A DNA stretch of 64,000 nt from Paenibacillus woosongensis (GCF_030122845.1 NZ_CP126084.1:4736501-4800500), one strand, 5' to 3'. Counted from the stretch's first letter, positions 38,261-48,222 are shown. Numbers and translations are program-made. The notes: generated from the letters alone by a model not told the origin.

Positions 38261-39496
38261 TCAAGTGCGGTATGCCGCATTTATCCGTACATAGTCATAG
38301 GTCAAATCGCAGCCCCAGGCCGTGGCCTGGCCTTCGCCGTTATGCAGGTGGACATGGATAACCACGGTGTCCCCCTGCAGATAAGCAAGCGCCTCATCCT
38401 CATCGAAAGGAATCGGCCGGGAGCCTGTCAGCACACGGATGCTGCCGAGCGAAATGTCCACCGTCTCCGGGTTCACCGGCTCGCCAGCGCGGCCTACCGC
38501 CGCGATGATGCGGCCCCAGTTCGCATCGGCGCCAAATACGGCCGATTTCACCAGGCTGGAGCCGATAATCGTCTTCGCAATAGCCCGGGCCGACAGATCG
38601 CTGACCGCGCCTTCCACGTTCACTTCGACGAGCCGTGAAGCTCCCTCGCCATCGCGCGCGATTGCCTTGGCGAGCACCTCGCACACATAGCCGAAGCCGG
38701 CCGCAAAGCTCTCCCATGCCGGATGCTCCGGTGTCAGCGGCTCATTTCCGGCCAGCCCGCTCGCCATCGCAAGCAGCATGTCGTTCGTGCTCGTATCGCC
38801 GTCTACCGTGATCATATTGAAGGTAGCATCGGTCACCTTGCGGAGCAGCGCCTGCAGCGCTTCGGCTTCGATAACCGCGTCGGTCGTCACAAAGCCAAGC
38901 ATGGTCGCCATGTTCGGGTGAATCATGCCTGAGCCTTTGGCGGCTCCGGCGATGCTGACCTCCCGTCCATCCACGTTCAGCTTCACGCATACCTCTTTCT
39001 TCACGAGGTCCGTGGTCAGGATGGCTTGGCAGAATTCCTCCGCCCCGTCGGCTCCCGGCGCTACCACTGCCGGAAGTCCATGAATCCCGGCGTTCACGCG
39101 CTCCATCGGCAGCAGCTCGCCGATGACGCCCGTCGACGCCACGGCGACCTCCTCCGGCCGCAGCCCGAAGGCTTCCGCCGCCGCTGCGCGCATCGCGTAG
39201 GCATCCTCCTCGCCCTGCTTGCCTGTGCAAGCATTGGCGTTGCCGCTATTCACGACGATCGCCCGCAGCCGCTGGCTGCTAGAGGCGAGGCTGTCGCGCG
39301 TCACCTTAAGCGGTGCAGCCTGGAATACATTTAATGTATACACGGCTGCTGCTACAGCAGGCACTTCACATACGATCGCGCCAAGATCGTTGCGCGATGT
39401 TTTTTTCAGGCCACAATGCAGTCCCCCTGCCCGGAAACCCTGCGGCGTCGTAACCGTTCCCTCAGTAACTACAGTAAACTTGCTAACCTCTCCCAT
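38261..39496 (-). CDS. argJ: bifunctional ornithine acetyltransferase / N-acetylglutamate synthase
   Basis: Recycles the acetyl group from N-acetylornithine to glutamate, and may also make N-acetylglutamate from acetyl-CoA. 411 residues from the ATG at 39496 (MGEVSKFTVV), preceded by AGGGGAG; an in-frame TTG six codons earlier is not supported. The self-cleavage and nucleophile motif KGSGMIHPNMATMLGF (Thr of ATML) is intact, so the precursor should split into alpha and beta chains. Presence of argJ means the cyclic pathway, with no need for argE. Confidence 0.97.
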   Translation of the reverse strand: MGEVSKFTVVTEGTVTTPQGFRAGGLHCGLKKTSRNDLGAIVCEVPAVAAAVYTLNVFQAAPLKVTRDSLASSSQRLRAIVVNSGNANACTGKQGEEDAYAMRAAAAEAFGLRPEEVAVASTGVIGELLPMERVNAGIHGLPAVVAPGADGAEEFCQAILTTDLVKKEVCVKLNVDGREVSIAGAAKGSGMIHPNMATMLGFVTTDAVIEAEALQALLRKVTDATFNMITVDGDTSTNDMLLAMASGLAGNEPLTPEHPAWESFAAGFGYVCEVLAKAIARDGEGASRLVEVNVEGAVSDLSARAIAKTIIGSSLVKSAVFGADANWGRIIAAVGRAGEPVNPETVDISLGSIRVLTGSRPIPFDEDEALAYLQGDTVVIHVHLHNGEGQATAWGCDLTYDYVRINAAYRT

Positions 39497-39514
39497 GGCG
39501 TTCTCCCCTCGCAA

Positions 39515-40579
39515 TTACGGATAAACTGGACTGAGCTTAAGTCCCGTCGTCTCATCCCAACCCATCATTAGATTCATATTCTGAATGGCCTGACCTGCTG
39601 CACCTTTTACGACGTTATCGATAACCGATATAATCGTTAATCTTCCCGTACGAGGATCTGCGGCAAAGCCGATATCACAGTAGTTCGAGCCGAATACTTC
39701 CTTCGTCGCCGGCCATTTACCCGCCTCCCGAATCCGCACGAACGGTCTGCCTTCATAATACTGGCGATACAGCTCGGTTAAATCCTCATCGGTATAAGCT
39801 CCTTTGAGCTGAGCGTACATCGTGCACATAATCCCCCTCGTCATCGGCACCAATTGCGTCGTAAACGTGACGGTCACCTGCTCTCCCGCAATTTGCGACA
39901 GACTTTGCTCGATTTCTGGAATGTGCTGATGCTTGTTGACTTTATAAGCCTTGAAATTCTCATTGATCTCCGCATAATGCGTCATCAGGCTGGTGCCGCG
40001 GCCGGCCCCGGAAACCCCGGACTTCGCGTCAATAATAATCGTCGCCGGATCAATCCAGCCTGCACTTAACGCCGGGATCAACCCTAACAGCGTTGCTGTC
40101 GGGTAGCACCCTGGATTTGAAATGAATTCCGAGCCAACGACATCGTCGCCGTTAATTTCGCTCAACCCGTATACCGCTTGCTCCAGTACGCCAGCATCCG
40201 GGGCATCGTGTTTGTACCAGGCCTCATAGACCGAACCGTCCTTGATGCGAAAATCTCCCGATAGATCGATAACCTTAAGCCCCGCCTCCAGCAATTGTGG
40301 CACGAGCTTGCTGCTTACTCCGGACGGCGTTGCCGTAAATACGATATCCGCCTTCTTGGCCATTTCCTCCGGGTCTACTCCGTCCAGATCCTGAACCAGG
40401 ATTTCCGATAAATGCGGGAATCCATCCGTAATCGGTACTCCGGCGCTTGAAGCCGAAATGACAGAGGTGATCTCCGCCAGCGGATGTCCCAATAAAAAAC
40501 GAATCAGCTCTACCCCGCCATACCCTGTGGAACCAACGATAGCCACTTTTACTTTGCTTGCATTTCCAGACACCGTCAT
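39515..40579 (-). CDS. argC: N-acetyl-gamma-glutamyl-phosphate reductase
   Basis: NADPH-dependent reduction of acetylglutamyl phosphate. 354 residues. N-terminal dinucleotide-binding VAIVGSTGYGGVELIRFL (about 12-29) and the active-site Cys in SNPGCYPTATLLGLIP (about 154-169). First gene of the operon; GGAAGAGAGG precedes the ATG. Confidence 0.97.
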   Translation of the reverse strand: MTVSGNASKVKVAIVGSTGYGGVELIRFLLGHPLAEITSVISASSAGVPITDGFPHLSEILVQDLDGVDPEEMAKKADIVFTATPSGVSSKLVPQLLEAGLKVIDLSGDFRIKDGSVYEAWYKHDAPDAGVLEQAVYGLSEINGDDVVGSEFISNPGCYPTATLLGLIPALSAGWIDPATIIIDAKSGVSGAGRGTSLMTHYAEINENFKAYKVNKHQHIPEIEQSLSQIAGEQVTVTFTTQLVPMTRGIMCTMYAQLKGAYTDEDLTELYRQYYEGRPFVRIREAGKWPATKEVFGSNYCDIGFAADPRTGRLTIISVIDNVVKGAAGQAIQNMNLMMGWDETTGLKLSPVYP

Positions 40580-40659
40580 AACCTCTCTTCCTCTCCCTAA
40601 TTTCGGTTTGTTTCTAAACGTTCCCTGCTCACTTGCGATCCGAAAAGAAAATATGTATT

Positions 40660-40688
40660 ATTATACGATTATACTTATATAAATACAA
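40660..40688 (-). promoter_or_regulatory. sigma-A promoter of the arginine operon
   Basis: TTGTAT, a 17-bp spacer and TATAAT on the minus strand. The -10 lies 80 bp upstream of the argC start. Confidence 0.7.
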
Positions 40689-40692
40689 CCGC

Positions 40693-40712
40693 AATGCATA
40701 ATTATTTATTCC
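40693..40712 (-). promoter_or_regulatory. candidate ArgR/AhrC operator
   Basis: Minus-strand GGAATAAATAATTATGCATT resembles the ARG-box half-site pattern (TGAAT-AT-rich-ATTCA) and abuts the -35. The -10/-35 spacer is also AT-rich enough to hold a second box. Weak consensus. Confidence 0.4.
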
Positions 40713-40741
40713 GCACAAATGGCTAACTGAAGCGATATACA

Positions 40742-40773
40742 AAAAAAGAACCCAGGCCTTACCCCGGATTCTT
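40742..40773 (-). terminator. intrinsic terminator of yitT
   Basis: On minus, AAGAATCCGGG/CCTGGGTTCTT stem and seven Ts; the yitT stop codon (40759-40761) lies in the loop. Confidence 0.75.
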
Positions 40774-41679
40774 CGATTTATTGTATTTGCTCCCCCGGAC
40801 CAGCGAGAATCCCTCGCCCAGTACCTCATGGGCATTGGTAATGATGACAAATGCCGTTGGTTCGATCGTCTGCACCAGCGTTTTCAGGCTCGTCACTTCA
40901 CTCTGTCCGACTACGACCATCAATACGGTCCGGTCATCTCCAGTATAGCCGCCCTGCGCGGACAGTTTGGTGAGTCCCCGGTCAAGATGATGCAGCACGG
41001 CATCTGCGATCTCATCGGTTTTATCGGCTATAATATAAGCCACCTTCGTGTAATTGAAGCCGAGCTCCACAACGTCGATGAACTTCCCCGTAATATAAAG
41101 GCCGATTAAGGCATACAGCGCCCGCTCCGGCGACAACACGATGCCGGCCAGAACAATGACCAGCCCATCCATCAATACTACGCAAAGGGATAGGCTAAGC
41201 CCGCTGTATTTCTGAATGATTTGCGCTGCGATGGATAGTCCTCCGGTGGAGCCCCGTCCCCGAAACACAAGGCCTAGCCCCAGGCCGACGCCAATCCCTC
41301 CATACAAGGAGGCCAGAAGCGGATCCGTTGTAGGCGCCGTCCAATCCTTGGTCAAAAACACAAACAGCGGCAGGACTACCGTCCCCAGCAGCGAACGGAG
41401 CGCATAATATCTTCCTAGCAAAAGGTATCCTGCAGCAAATAACGGGATATTCAGCGCCCATTGGGTAAATGCCGGTTCAATATTAAAAAGCGACTTGGCA
41501 ATAATCGATAGCCCGGAAACACCGCCGGAAGCAATGTGATTCGGCACAAGAAACAAGTTAAAGGCCATGGCGGTGATGAAGGCCCCGATCAGGATCATGA
41601 ACGTATCGAGCGCATGCCGGAACGGGCCGCTTAACGGGATATAGTCCCCTGGCCTGCGTTTGCGTGACTTTGATGGCAC
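40759..41679 (-). CDS. YitT-family membrane protein
   Basis: 306 residues. A basic N-terminus (SKSRKRRPGDY), about five to six membrane helices between 25 and 205 (ITAMAFNLFLVPNHIASGGV near 38-57), then a cytoplasmic DUF2179 domain (about 220-295, AYIIADKTDEIADAVLHHLD; GYTGDDRTVLMVVV). The function of the family is not established. Independent gene downstream of prfB with its own terminator. Confidence 0.9.
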   Translation of the reverse strand: MPSKSRKRRPGDYIPLSGPFRHALDTFMILIGAFITAMAFNLFLVPNHIASGGVSGLSIIAKSLFNIEPAFTQWALNIPLFAAGYLLLGRYYALRSLLGTVVLPLFVFLTKDWTAPTTDPLLASLYGGIGVGLGLGLVFRGRGSTGGLSIAAQIIQKYSGLSLSLCVVLMDGLVIVLAGIVLSPERALYALIGLYITGKFIDVVELGFNYTKVAYIIADKTDEIADAVLHHLDRGLTKLSAQGGYTGDDRTVLMVVVGQSEVTSLKTLVQTIEPTAFVIITNAHEVLGEGFSLVRGSKYNKSKNPG

Positions 41680-41702
41680 GGTAATCCTCCTTATTTGGCT
41701 CC

Positions 41703-41739
41703 AAAAAAATTCCTACACGCTAACGCTAGTGTAGGAATT
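41703..41739 (-). terminator. intrinsic terminator of prfB
   Basis: Perfect 11-bp stem AATTCCTACAC/GTGTAGGAATT followed by Ts on minus, 20 bp after the prfB stop. Confidence 0.88.
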
Positions 41740-41757
41740 CTTGTCTCAATCTATAGC

Positions 41758-42874
41758 TTAGTTTTTGGGCTCGGTCTTGATTTGGCTGCGCAAATATCCA
41801 TCGATAAACGGATCAAGCTCCCCGTCCATGACGGCCCCTACGTTGCCGGACTCTACCGATGTGCGGTGATCCTTCACCATGCTGTAAGGATGGAACACAT
41901 AGGATCGGATTTGGCTGCCCCAGGCGATATCCGACTGTTCGCCGCGGATTTCGTCCAATTCCTTTTGCTGCTCCTCCAGCTTGCGCTCGAGCAATTTGGA
42001 ACGGAGCATCGTCATGGCCCGCTCTCTGTTCTTGATCTGGGAACGTTCATTCTGACACGTCACCACGATACCTGTCGGCAGGTGAGTAATCCGTACGGCG
42101 GAATCCGTCGTATTGATGTGCTGTCCGCCGGCCCCGCTTGCCCGGTACGTATCGATCTTCAAATCCTCTGACCGGATTTCGATATCCACGTCCTCCGTAA
42201 TCTCCGGTACGACGTCACAGGATACGAATGAGGTATGCCTTCTCCCCGAAGAATCGAACGGAGAAATTCGCACCAAGCGGTGTACCCCTTTCTCTGCCTT
42301 CAGGTAGCCATAGGCATTGTATCCTTTGATCAGCAGCGTAACACTTTTGATCCCCGCCTCGTCACCTGGAAGATAATCCAGCGTCTCGACCTTGAAGCCA
42401 TGCTTCTCCGCCCAGCGGGTATACATCCGCAGCAGCATTTGGCCCCAGTCCTGCGACTCGGTGCCGCCCGCTCCAGGATGCAGCTCCAGAATAGCGTTCA
42501 TCTTATCGTACGGCGAGTTGAGCAGAAGCTGGAGCTCGAAATCCTCCAGCTTCTTCAGCAGCGCTTCAACGGAGCCGCCGATATCGGCCGCAAGCTCTTC
42601 GTCGCCCTCTTCCTCGGCAAGTTCGGCCATCAACGCCGTATCATCATACTCCCGCTGCAGCGCTTCGTATTGGTCTACCGAGGACTTGATGGCATTCAGC
42701 TCGGCAATGATGCCCTGCGCTTTGTCATTGTCGTCCCAGAAATCCGGGGCTGCCATCTTGTCCTCGTAGTTGGCTATCATTTCATGCTTAAGATCTAAGT
42801 CAAAGAGACCCCCTAAGATTGGATAGTTTCTTTGCGATTTCCCGCATATCCTGCTTGATGCTCGGGTCGATCAT
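41758..42874 (-). CDS. prfB: peptide chain release factor 2 (programmed +1 frameshift)
   Basis: RF2 recognises UGA and UAA and triggers peptide release. Translation starts at the ATG at 42874, runs 24 codons ([20 protein letters not shown]...), meets an in-frame TGA at 42802-42800 and shifts +1 to continue to 41758, total about 371 residues. Codon-recognition motif SPF ([10 protein letters not shown]) and catalytic GGQ ([10 protein letters not shown]) are present. It follows secA by 77 bp. RF2 abundance is autoregulated by the frameshift: low RF2 favours shifting. Confidence 0.96.
42799..42814 (-). promoter_or_regulatory. prfB: prfB programmed frameshift site
   Basis: Minus-strand AGGGGG-TCT-CTT-TGA-C: an internal Shine-Dalgarno-like element three bases before the slippery CTT, then the UGA stop and C. 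This is the classic RF2 arrangement. Confidence 0.95.
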
Positions 42875-42951
42875 CGTTGTTCATTCACCTTCCCAAATGT
42901 ACTTGAGGATTCAGGATGCTCTAGCCTGCTGCAAGAGTCATTCCACGTACT

Positions 42952-45459
42952 TTATGCATTCTGCCCGTGGCAGTGTTTGTATTTCTTGCCGCTGCCGCAT
43001 GGACATGGATCGTTGCGTCCAATCTGGTCGCCGCGTTGAACCGGACGTTTCTCCGCGGGCTCGCCGCTGGTGGAGATTTTGCTCTCGTCCACAACCGCCT
43101 GGCGCTCCTGATTGCTCTCAACGTGTGCTTTCATAATATATGTGGCAACCTCTTCTTGGATGCTGGCTACCATCTGGTTGAACATTTCAAAGCCCTCGAA
43201 TTGATATTCGCGAAGCGGATCGGTACCGCCGTATGCCCGCAAATGGATACCTTGGCGCAGCTGATCCATGGCGTCGATGTGATCCATCCACTTGCTGTCC
43301 ACGGCACGAAGCGCGATAACCTTCTCAAATTCGCGAACCATTTCCGGCCCGAGCGCTTCCTCGCGTGTATCGTATTTGGTCATCACTTTAGAGAAAATAT
43401 ATTCAACCATTTCTTCGGGCTCTTTGCCCCACAGCTCATCTTTCGTAATCGCGCCTTCATCCAGCATTTTGGCGTTCATGTACTCCGCTACGTCCTGCAG
43501 CTCCCAGTTCTCTGGGATTTCGTCGGCCGTATGCGCTTCGACCACCCGCTCGATAACCGCTTTGATCATATCGATAATAATTTGCTTGATGTTATCAGAT
43601 TCAAGCAGCTCCCGGCGCTGTTTATAGATGATTTCGCGCTGCTGGTTCATGACGTCGTCATATTGCAGGACGATCTTGCGCACATCGAAGTTGTTGCCTT
43701 CGACCCGTTTCTGGGCGGATTCCACGGCGCGCGTGATCATCTTGCTCTCGATCGGCTGATCTTCTTCGAAACCAAGGCGCTCCATCATGTTGAGCACGTT
43801 ATCCGCACCGAAGCGCTTCATCAGCTCATCGCCGAGCGACAGATAGAACTGTGTGGAGCCCGGATCGCCCTGACGGCCCGCACGTCCGCGAAGCTGGTTA
43901 TCGATCCGGCGCGATTCATGGCGTTCGGTACCTATAATATGCAAACCGCCGATTTCGGCTACCCCTTCGCCAAGCAGGATGTCCGTACCGCGGCCCGCCA
44001 TGTTCGTAGCGATGGTCACGGAGTTCGGCTCCCCTGCGCGTGAAATGATCTCCGCTTCTTCAGCATGGTATTTCGCGTTGAGCACTTTATGCTGGACGCC
44101 TTTGCGCTTCAGCATTTCGGAGAGACGCTCGGAATTCTCGATCGATACCGTACCGACAAGAATCGGCTGCTTCTCTTTGTGCCGTTTTACGATTTCCTCG
44201 ACGACAGCCTTGAATTTGCCTTCCTCGCTCTTATACACGACATCCGGCATATCGATCCGGCGGTTTGGACGGTTTGTCGGCACCTGCAGCACTTCGAGGC
44301 CGTAGATCTTCTTGAACTCTTCTTCCTCGGTCTTCGCCGTACCGGTCATTCCCGCCAGTTTGCGGTACATACGGAAATAGTTCTGGAACGTAATGGTCGC
44401 CAGCGTCATGCTCTCGTTCTGTACCTCGATGCCTTCTTTGGCTTCGATCGCCTGATGCAGCCCTTCGCTGTACCGGCGTCCCGCCATCAAGCGGCCCGTA
44501 AACTCGTCGACGATCATGACTTCGTCTTCGGTTACGACATAGTCTACGTCGCGGCGCATAATGACATTCGCCTTAAGCGCTTGAACGATATGGTGGTTCA
44601 ACGTGACATGGGCATGGTCATAGAGATTGTCGATGCCAAAAGCCTTCTCGGCTTTGGCCACCCCTTTTTCGGTCAAGGATACTGCTTTAACTTTAATATC
44701 AACCGTAAAGTCCTCTTCAGGCACAAGTCTCTTAATAAAACGGTCTGCTGCGTAATACAGCTCCGTCGATTTCTGAGCTTGTCCAGAAATGATCAGCGGC
44801 GTGCGCGCCTCGTCGATCAGAATCGAGTCCACTTCGTCAATGATACAGAAATAAAGCGGACGCTGAACCATCTGCTCTTTGTACAGAACCATGTTATCGC
44901 GCAAATAGTCGAACCCGAACTCATTGTTCGTTCCGTAGGTAATGTCGCAGGCGTAAGCTTCTTGCTTGTCCGCATGCTCCATCCCGCTGAGATTCACCCC
45001 GACAGTCATGCCGAGGAAATTATAGATCTGTCCCATCTGCTCGCTGTCGCGCTGAGCCAGATAGTCGTTGACCGTAACGACATGAACGCCTTTGCCCAGG
45101 AGCGCATTCAAATAAACCGGCAAGGTACCTACCAATGTTTTACCTTCACCGGTTTTCATCTCGGCGATACGGCCTTCATGGAGGGCCATCCCCCCGATCA
45201 GCTGTACGTCAAAATGGCGCATGCCCAGCGTTCTGCGCGAAGCTTCCCTAACCGTCGCAAACGCTTCGGGAAGAAGTTCATCCAATGTCTCGCCCTTCTC
45301 GATCCGTTCGCGGAACTCGGCCGTTTTGCCCTGCAGCTGCTCGTCCGACAGCGCCTCAAATTTCGGTTCTAATGTATTGATTAAGTCCACCGTCTTCATA
45401 AGACGTTTGACATCACGTTCATTCGTGTCGCCAAATATCTTCTTCACTATTCCTAGCAT
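42952..45459 (-). CDS. secA: preprotein translocase ATPase SecA
   Basis: Motor of the Sec secretion pathway, pushing unfolded preproteins through SecYEG. 835 residues. Walker [10 protein letters not shown] (about 101-109), Walker B region [19 protein letters not shown] (about 208-226), the helicase II domain ([20 protein letters not shown]) and a C-terminal SEC-C zinc motif [14 protein letters not shown]. The start has AAAGGGG upstream. Confidence 0.98.
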   Translation of the reverse strand: MLGIVKKIFGDTNERDVKRLMKTVDLINTLEPKFEALSDEQLQGKTAEFRERIEKGETLDELLPEAFATVREASRRTLGMRHFDVQLIGGMALHEGRIAEMKTGEGKTLVGTLPVYLNALLGKGVHVVTVNDYLAQRDSEQMGQIYNFLGMTVGVNLSGMEHADKQEAYACDITYGTNNEFGFDYLRDNMVLYKEQMVQRPLYFCIIDEVDSILIDEARTPLIISGQAQKSTELYYAADRFIKRLVPEEDFTVDIKVKAVSLTEKGVAKAEKAFGIDNLYDHAHVTLNHHIVQALKANVIMRRDVDYVVTEDEVMIVDEFTGRLMAGRRYSEGLHQAIEAKEGIEVQNESMTLATITFQNYFRMYRKLAGMTGTAKTEEEEFKKIYGLEVLQVPTNRPNRRIDMPDVVYKSEEGKFKAVVEEIVKRHKEKQPILVGTVSIENSERLSEMLKRKGVQHKVLNAKYHAEEAEIISRAGEPNSVTIATNMAGRGTDILLGEGVAEIGGLHIIGTERHESRRIDNQLRGRAGRQGDPGSTQFYLSLGDELMKRFGADNVLNMMERLGFEEDQPIESKMITRAVESAQKRVEGNNFDVRKIVLQYDDVMNQQREIIYKQRRELLESDNIKQIIIDMIKAVIERVVEAHTADEIPENWELQDVAEYMNAKMLDEGAITKDELWGKEPEEMVEYIFSKVMTKYDTREEALGPEMVREFEKVIALRAVDSKWMDHIDAMDQLRQGIHLRAYGGTDPLREYQFEGFEMFNQMVASIQEEVATYIMKAHVESNQERQAVVDESKISTSGEPAEKRPVQRGDQIGRNDPCPCGSGKKYKHCHGQNA

Positions 45460-45498
45460 AGTTAACCCCTTTCACGGCTAAACAAATGATTTACCTAA

Positions 45499-45527
45499 AT
45501 TGTAACAGTTTGTAAGGCATGCCGCAA
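45499..45527 (-). promoter_or_regulatory. likely sigma-A promoter of secA-prfB
   Basis: TTGCGG, 17-bp spacer, TACAAT on the minus strand, about 40 bp upstream of the secA start and after the hpf terminator. Confidence 0.5.
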
Positions 45528-45564
45528 CAAGCGCCGTCACGTTTCCTGCGGCATTCCAATATCT

Positions 45565-45598
45565 AAAAAAGAGCCCCATCCGCGGGCGGACAAGGCTC
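45565..45598 (-). terminator. intrinsic terminator of hpf
   Basis: GAGCC/GGCTC with inner TCCGC/GCGGA stem and T-run on minus, between hpf and secA. Confidence 0.8.
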
Positions 45599-45666
45599 GT
45601 TTCCCTAAGTTCAATTGCAAGAATTACCATGTCATTCATACAATCGTCGTGATTGGATACGTTATA

Positions 45667-46215
45667 CTAATCCTGCTCGATCAAACCATATTTCCCGTCA
45701 TTCCGTCTATAGACAACGTTCAGTTCTTTGGTATCGATGTTGGAGAATACAAAGAAATTATGGCCGACCATATTCATTTGCAGTATGGCTTCTTCCACGT
45801 CCATTGGTTTCATTGTGAACCGCTTCGTGCGGACGACTTCCAGATCATCGCTGTCCGCTTCATCCACGGCGACGGAACCGCCATTCTCAACGAACAGGCT
45901 CTTCAGACTGCCTTCCTGACGGAACTTGCGATTGATCTTCGTCTTATGCTTGCGGATTTGGCGTTCGAGCTTGTCCACGACGGCATCAATCGATGCATAC
46001 ATGTCATCACTGCGATCCTCAGCGCGAAGCACGACGCCGGTTAGAGGAATCGTAACCTCCACCGTATGCAAACCGCGTACGACACTTAACGTGACGTAGC
46101 CTTCTGAGGTAGGGGGTGCTTCAAAGTACTTGTCAAGTCGACTGAGCTTCTTATCTACGTAATCTCGCAGTGCGTCAGTCACTTCAATTTGCTGTCCACG
46201 AATACTAAAATTCAT
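45667..46215 (-). CDS. hpf: ribosome hibernation promoting factor, long form
   Basis: Dimerises 70S ribosomes into inactive 100S particles in stationary phase or stress. 182 residues, the long form. N-terminal HPF domain (1-100, MNFSIRGQQIEVTDALRDYV) and C-terminal dimerisation domain (about 125-182, RTKRFTMKPMDVEEAILQMN) joined by an acidic linker. AGGAGG precedes the ATG. Same position before secA as B. subtilis yvyD/hpf. Confidence 0.96.
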   Translation of the reverse strand: MNFSIRGQQIEVTDALRDYVDKKLSRLDKYFEAPPTSEGYVTLSVVRGLHTVEVTIPLTGVVLRAEDRSDDMYASIDAVVDKLERQIRKHKTKINRKFRQEGSLKSLFVENGGSVAVDEADSDDLEVVRTKRFTMKPMDVEEAILQMNMVGHNFFVFSNIDTKELNVVYRRNDGKYGLIEQD

Positions 46216-46244
46216 AGGGCACTCCTCCTTTGCTTTGCACCTTT

Positions 46245-46273
46245 ATTATACCACGATGTTAGCCCAAAGTAAA
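46245..46273 (-). promoter_or_regulatory. sigma-A promoter of hpf
   Basis: TTTACT, 17-bp spacer, TATAAT on minus, about 30 bp before the hpf start. No obvious sigma-B consensus is seen. The remainder of the 322-bp gap to the cold-shock gene has no recognisable gene. Confidence 0.65.
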
Positions 46274-46425
46274 AATTGTAAATGCAGGATTAAAGCCTAA
46301 AAAAGGACCAGGCCCATGGCGCAGGCCGCCAGTGCTAGTCTTGCAGTTCTGTGACAAATTGGTGCAGCGCCCGCTGAGTATGTCTGGCCGTTTTTCTTGA
46401 ACCTGCCGGTCAGTATGCTGCTATA

Positions 46426-46439
46426 TGTAAGCGCTTGCC
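46426..46439. promoter_or_regulatory. cre-like sequence
   Basis: TGTAAGCGCTTGCC matches 12 of 14 positions of the CcpA cre consensus. It lies about 210 bp upstream of hpf. Could be chance. Confidence 0.25.
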
Positions 46440-46442
46440 AGG

Positions 46443-46473
46443 AAAAGTGAAAGACCCGGGTTGCCCCGGGTCT
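46443..46473 (-). terminator. terminator after cold-shock gene
   Basis: AGACCCGGG/CCCGGGTCT stem with a 4-nt loop and a T-rich tail on minus, about 65 bp after the csp stop. Confidence 0.65.
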
Positions 46474-46537
46474 ATGCTAGCGAATCTTCAATTGTTAACC
46501 ATCGTACCGTTATATGTAGGTCGGCTCTGCCGGATGA

Positions 46538-46735
46538 TTATAATTTGATTACGTTAGCCGCTTGCGGTCCGCGAGCGCCTTCAACGATCTCGAACTCTAC
46601 AGATTGTCCTTCTTCCAGCGTTTTGAAGCCTTCGGATTGAATCGCCGAGAAGTGTACGAACACGTCTGCGCCTTCTTCAGTCTCAATAAAGCCATAACCC
46701 TTCTCTGCGTTAAACCATTTCACTTTACCTTGCAT
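46538..46735 (-). CDS. cold-shock protein (CspB/CspC family)
   Basis: A 65-residue single-stranded nucleic-acid-binding protein acting as an RNA chaperone. RNP1 KGYGFI (13-18) and RNP2 VFVHF (26-30) are intact. Full length for the family. Paralogues are usual, so a letter name is not assigned. Confidence 0.96.
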   Translation of the reverse strand: MQGKVKWFNAEKGYGFIETEEGADVFVHFSAIQSEGFKTLEEGQSVEFEIVEGARGPQAANVIKL

Positions 46736-46790
46736 CCACTAACATTCCCTTCATTATCAAATAAGAGTGTGAACCAAGCTCACATTTCTG

Positions 46791-46820
46791 ACTATACCAC
46801 TCCAGCTTAAATCGTGTCAA
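46791..46820 (-). promoter_or_regulatory. sigma-A promoter of the cold-shock gene
   Basis: TTGACA, 18-bp spacer, TATAGT on minus, with the -10 about 56 bp before the ATG. The rest of the 379-bp gap up to 47115 has no visible gene. Confidence 0.7.
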
Positions 46821-47114
46821 TTGGAAAAGAAAAGGTTTTACTGTTAATTTATTGTAAAATCTTGTCGCAAAAAGCGGAATGACCCATTTAGCTAGCAGAG
46901 GCAGAAATGCGCTATATTTTATTACCCTGGAAAGGGGGGAGTGAAACAGAAATTCTCCGAGATATCTTTTGCTCGAACCTATATTTTCTCAATATAAATT
47001 TATCATTTAGTAGAAATAAGTTTTTGAACAGCATGAATTTATTAATTGTTTGTTACAATATGTTTGTTAGCTAGGTGATCCCTAATCTAATCAATAATAA
47101 ATGGGAGGTAAAAA

Positions 47115-48125
47115 ATGATTAAGTTTAAAGCAGCTTGTGATGATTCGATCAGATCTTTCGTTTTTAATAATGGAGGCAAGCAAGAGTTTCCTATACTAAG
47201 TCTCGGTAGAAATAGCTATATAAATGAAATAAATATTCAAATCGCTCCCGGAAATGAAATAGCAAATGTTCACATTGGGAATTTCTGTTCAATTGCTTAT
47301 AATGTTAATTTACTTATAGATAGGAATCATGATTATAAATCAATTTCTACTTCTCCTTTGCTTGAAGAAGTTAGGAAACTACCAAGAAGAGGGCAAATTA
47401 TTATTGGACATGATGTTTGGATTGGTAACGATGCTACGATTTTATCCGGAGTTCGTATCGGTAATGGCGCTGTAATTGGGGCAGGCACTGTAGTTGCTAA
47501 AGACGTCCCTCCATATTCTATAGTTGTGGGAAATCCGATGAAAATACATAGATATAGATTCGAGCCAGAACAAATAGCAAGACTGCAGAATATCAAGTGG
47601 TGGAATTGGTCCAGTCATACAATTGAAGAAAATAGAAGTTGGTTCGGCCAAGATATTGAGGATTTTATAGCAAAGTTCGACGAGCAGATCTCTGAGCCTA
47701 CCGATATATTATCGTTGGAAAAAAAATCGACAGCAGTGTTGTTTATCCCGGATTTCTATGAAAAGTACCCTATTTTCAAAAAAGTAATTTCAGAGTTTAT
47801 TGCTAACTTTTCATCTAGCGATGATATATCATTATTACTCAGAATTGAACAGAATGATGAATTCGATCATAATGTCGACCTAATCCGACAGATAATTTCG
47901 ACAAAAGATAATCTGCCAGACATTTTAATAATAAACGATATTATTACTGACGAAAAAATTTTATTTGCGCAGGCTGATTATTTTATAACTACAAGAAGTT
48001 TAGACACCATGAGATACATAGAATTTGCCGATGAGTTTGGCGTTGATTTGATTTCTGGAGTTGATTATCCTTTATTCTCCAGCATCACCCTAAAAAGCGA
48101 TTCCCCTTTGAAGGGAGAAGAATAG
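47115..48125 (+). CDS. hexapeptide-repeat acetyltransferase with unassigned C-terminal domain
   Basis: 336 residues. Residues 50-165 form a left-handed beta-helix acyltransferase of the CatB/xenobiotic-acetyltransferase type ([46 protein letters not shown]). These normally O-acetylate sugars. Residues about 205-336 are a second domain ([42 protein letters not shown]) resembling half of a GT-B glycosyltransferase fold, by eye only. Clearly AT-rich relative to genes before 46735. GGGAGG precedes the ATG. First gene of the putative glycosylation island. Confidence 0.8.
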   Translation: MIKFKAACDDSIRSFVFNNGGKQEFPILSLGRNSYINEINIQIAPGNEIANVHIGNFCSIAYNVNLLIDRNHDYKSISTSPLLEEVRKLPRRGQIIIGHDVWIGNDATILSGVRIGNGAVIGAGTVVAKDVPPYSIVVGNPMKIHRYRFEPEQIARLQNIKWWNWSSHTIEENRSWFGQDIEDFIAKFDEQISEPTDILSLEKKSTAVLFIPDFYEKYPIFKKVISEFIANFSSSDDISLLLRIEQNDEFDHNVDLIRQIISTKDNLPDILIINDIITDEKILFAQADYFITTRSLDTMRYIEFADEFGVDLISGVDYPLFSSITLKSDSPLKGEE

Positions 48126-48222
48126 TACATTATATTTTGGGTGCTTTAAAAAGCTAATTAATACTAGATAAATAGCCGATAAACGATATTATAACTTAAT
48201 TACTATCAGGGGTGAAGACGAG

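Noticed and set aside
40580..40758. T-box or riboswitch leader before argC
   Set aside because: The leader is only about 80 nt, with no T-box sequence or anti-terminator pairing; a promoter plus operator explains it better.
42967..45372. Two long plus-strand frames opposite secA
   Set aside because: Antisense frames caused by codon bias of secA; no start signal and no domain.
46280..46450. Small RNA gene between hpf and the cold-shock gene
   Set aside because: No promoter-plus-terminator pair or convincing fold was visible by eye.
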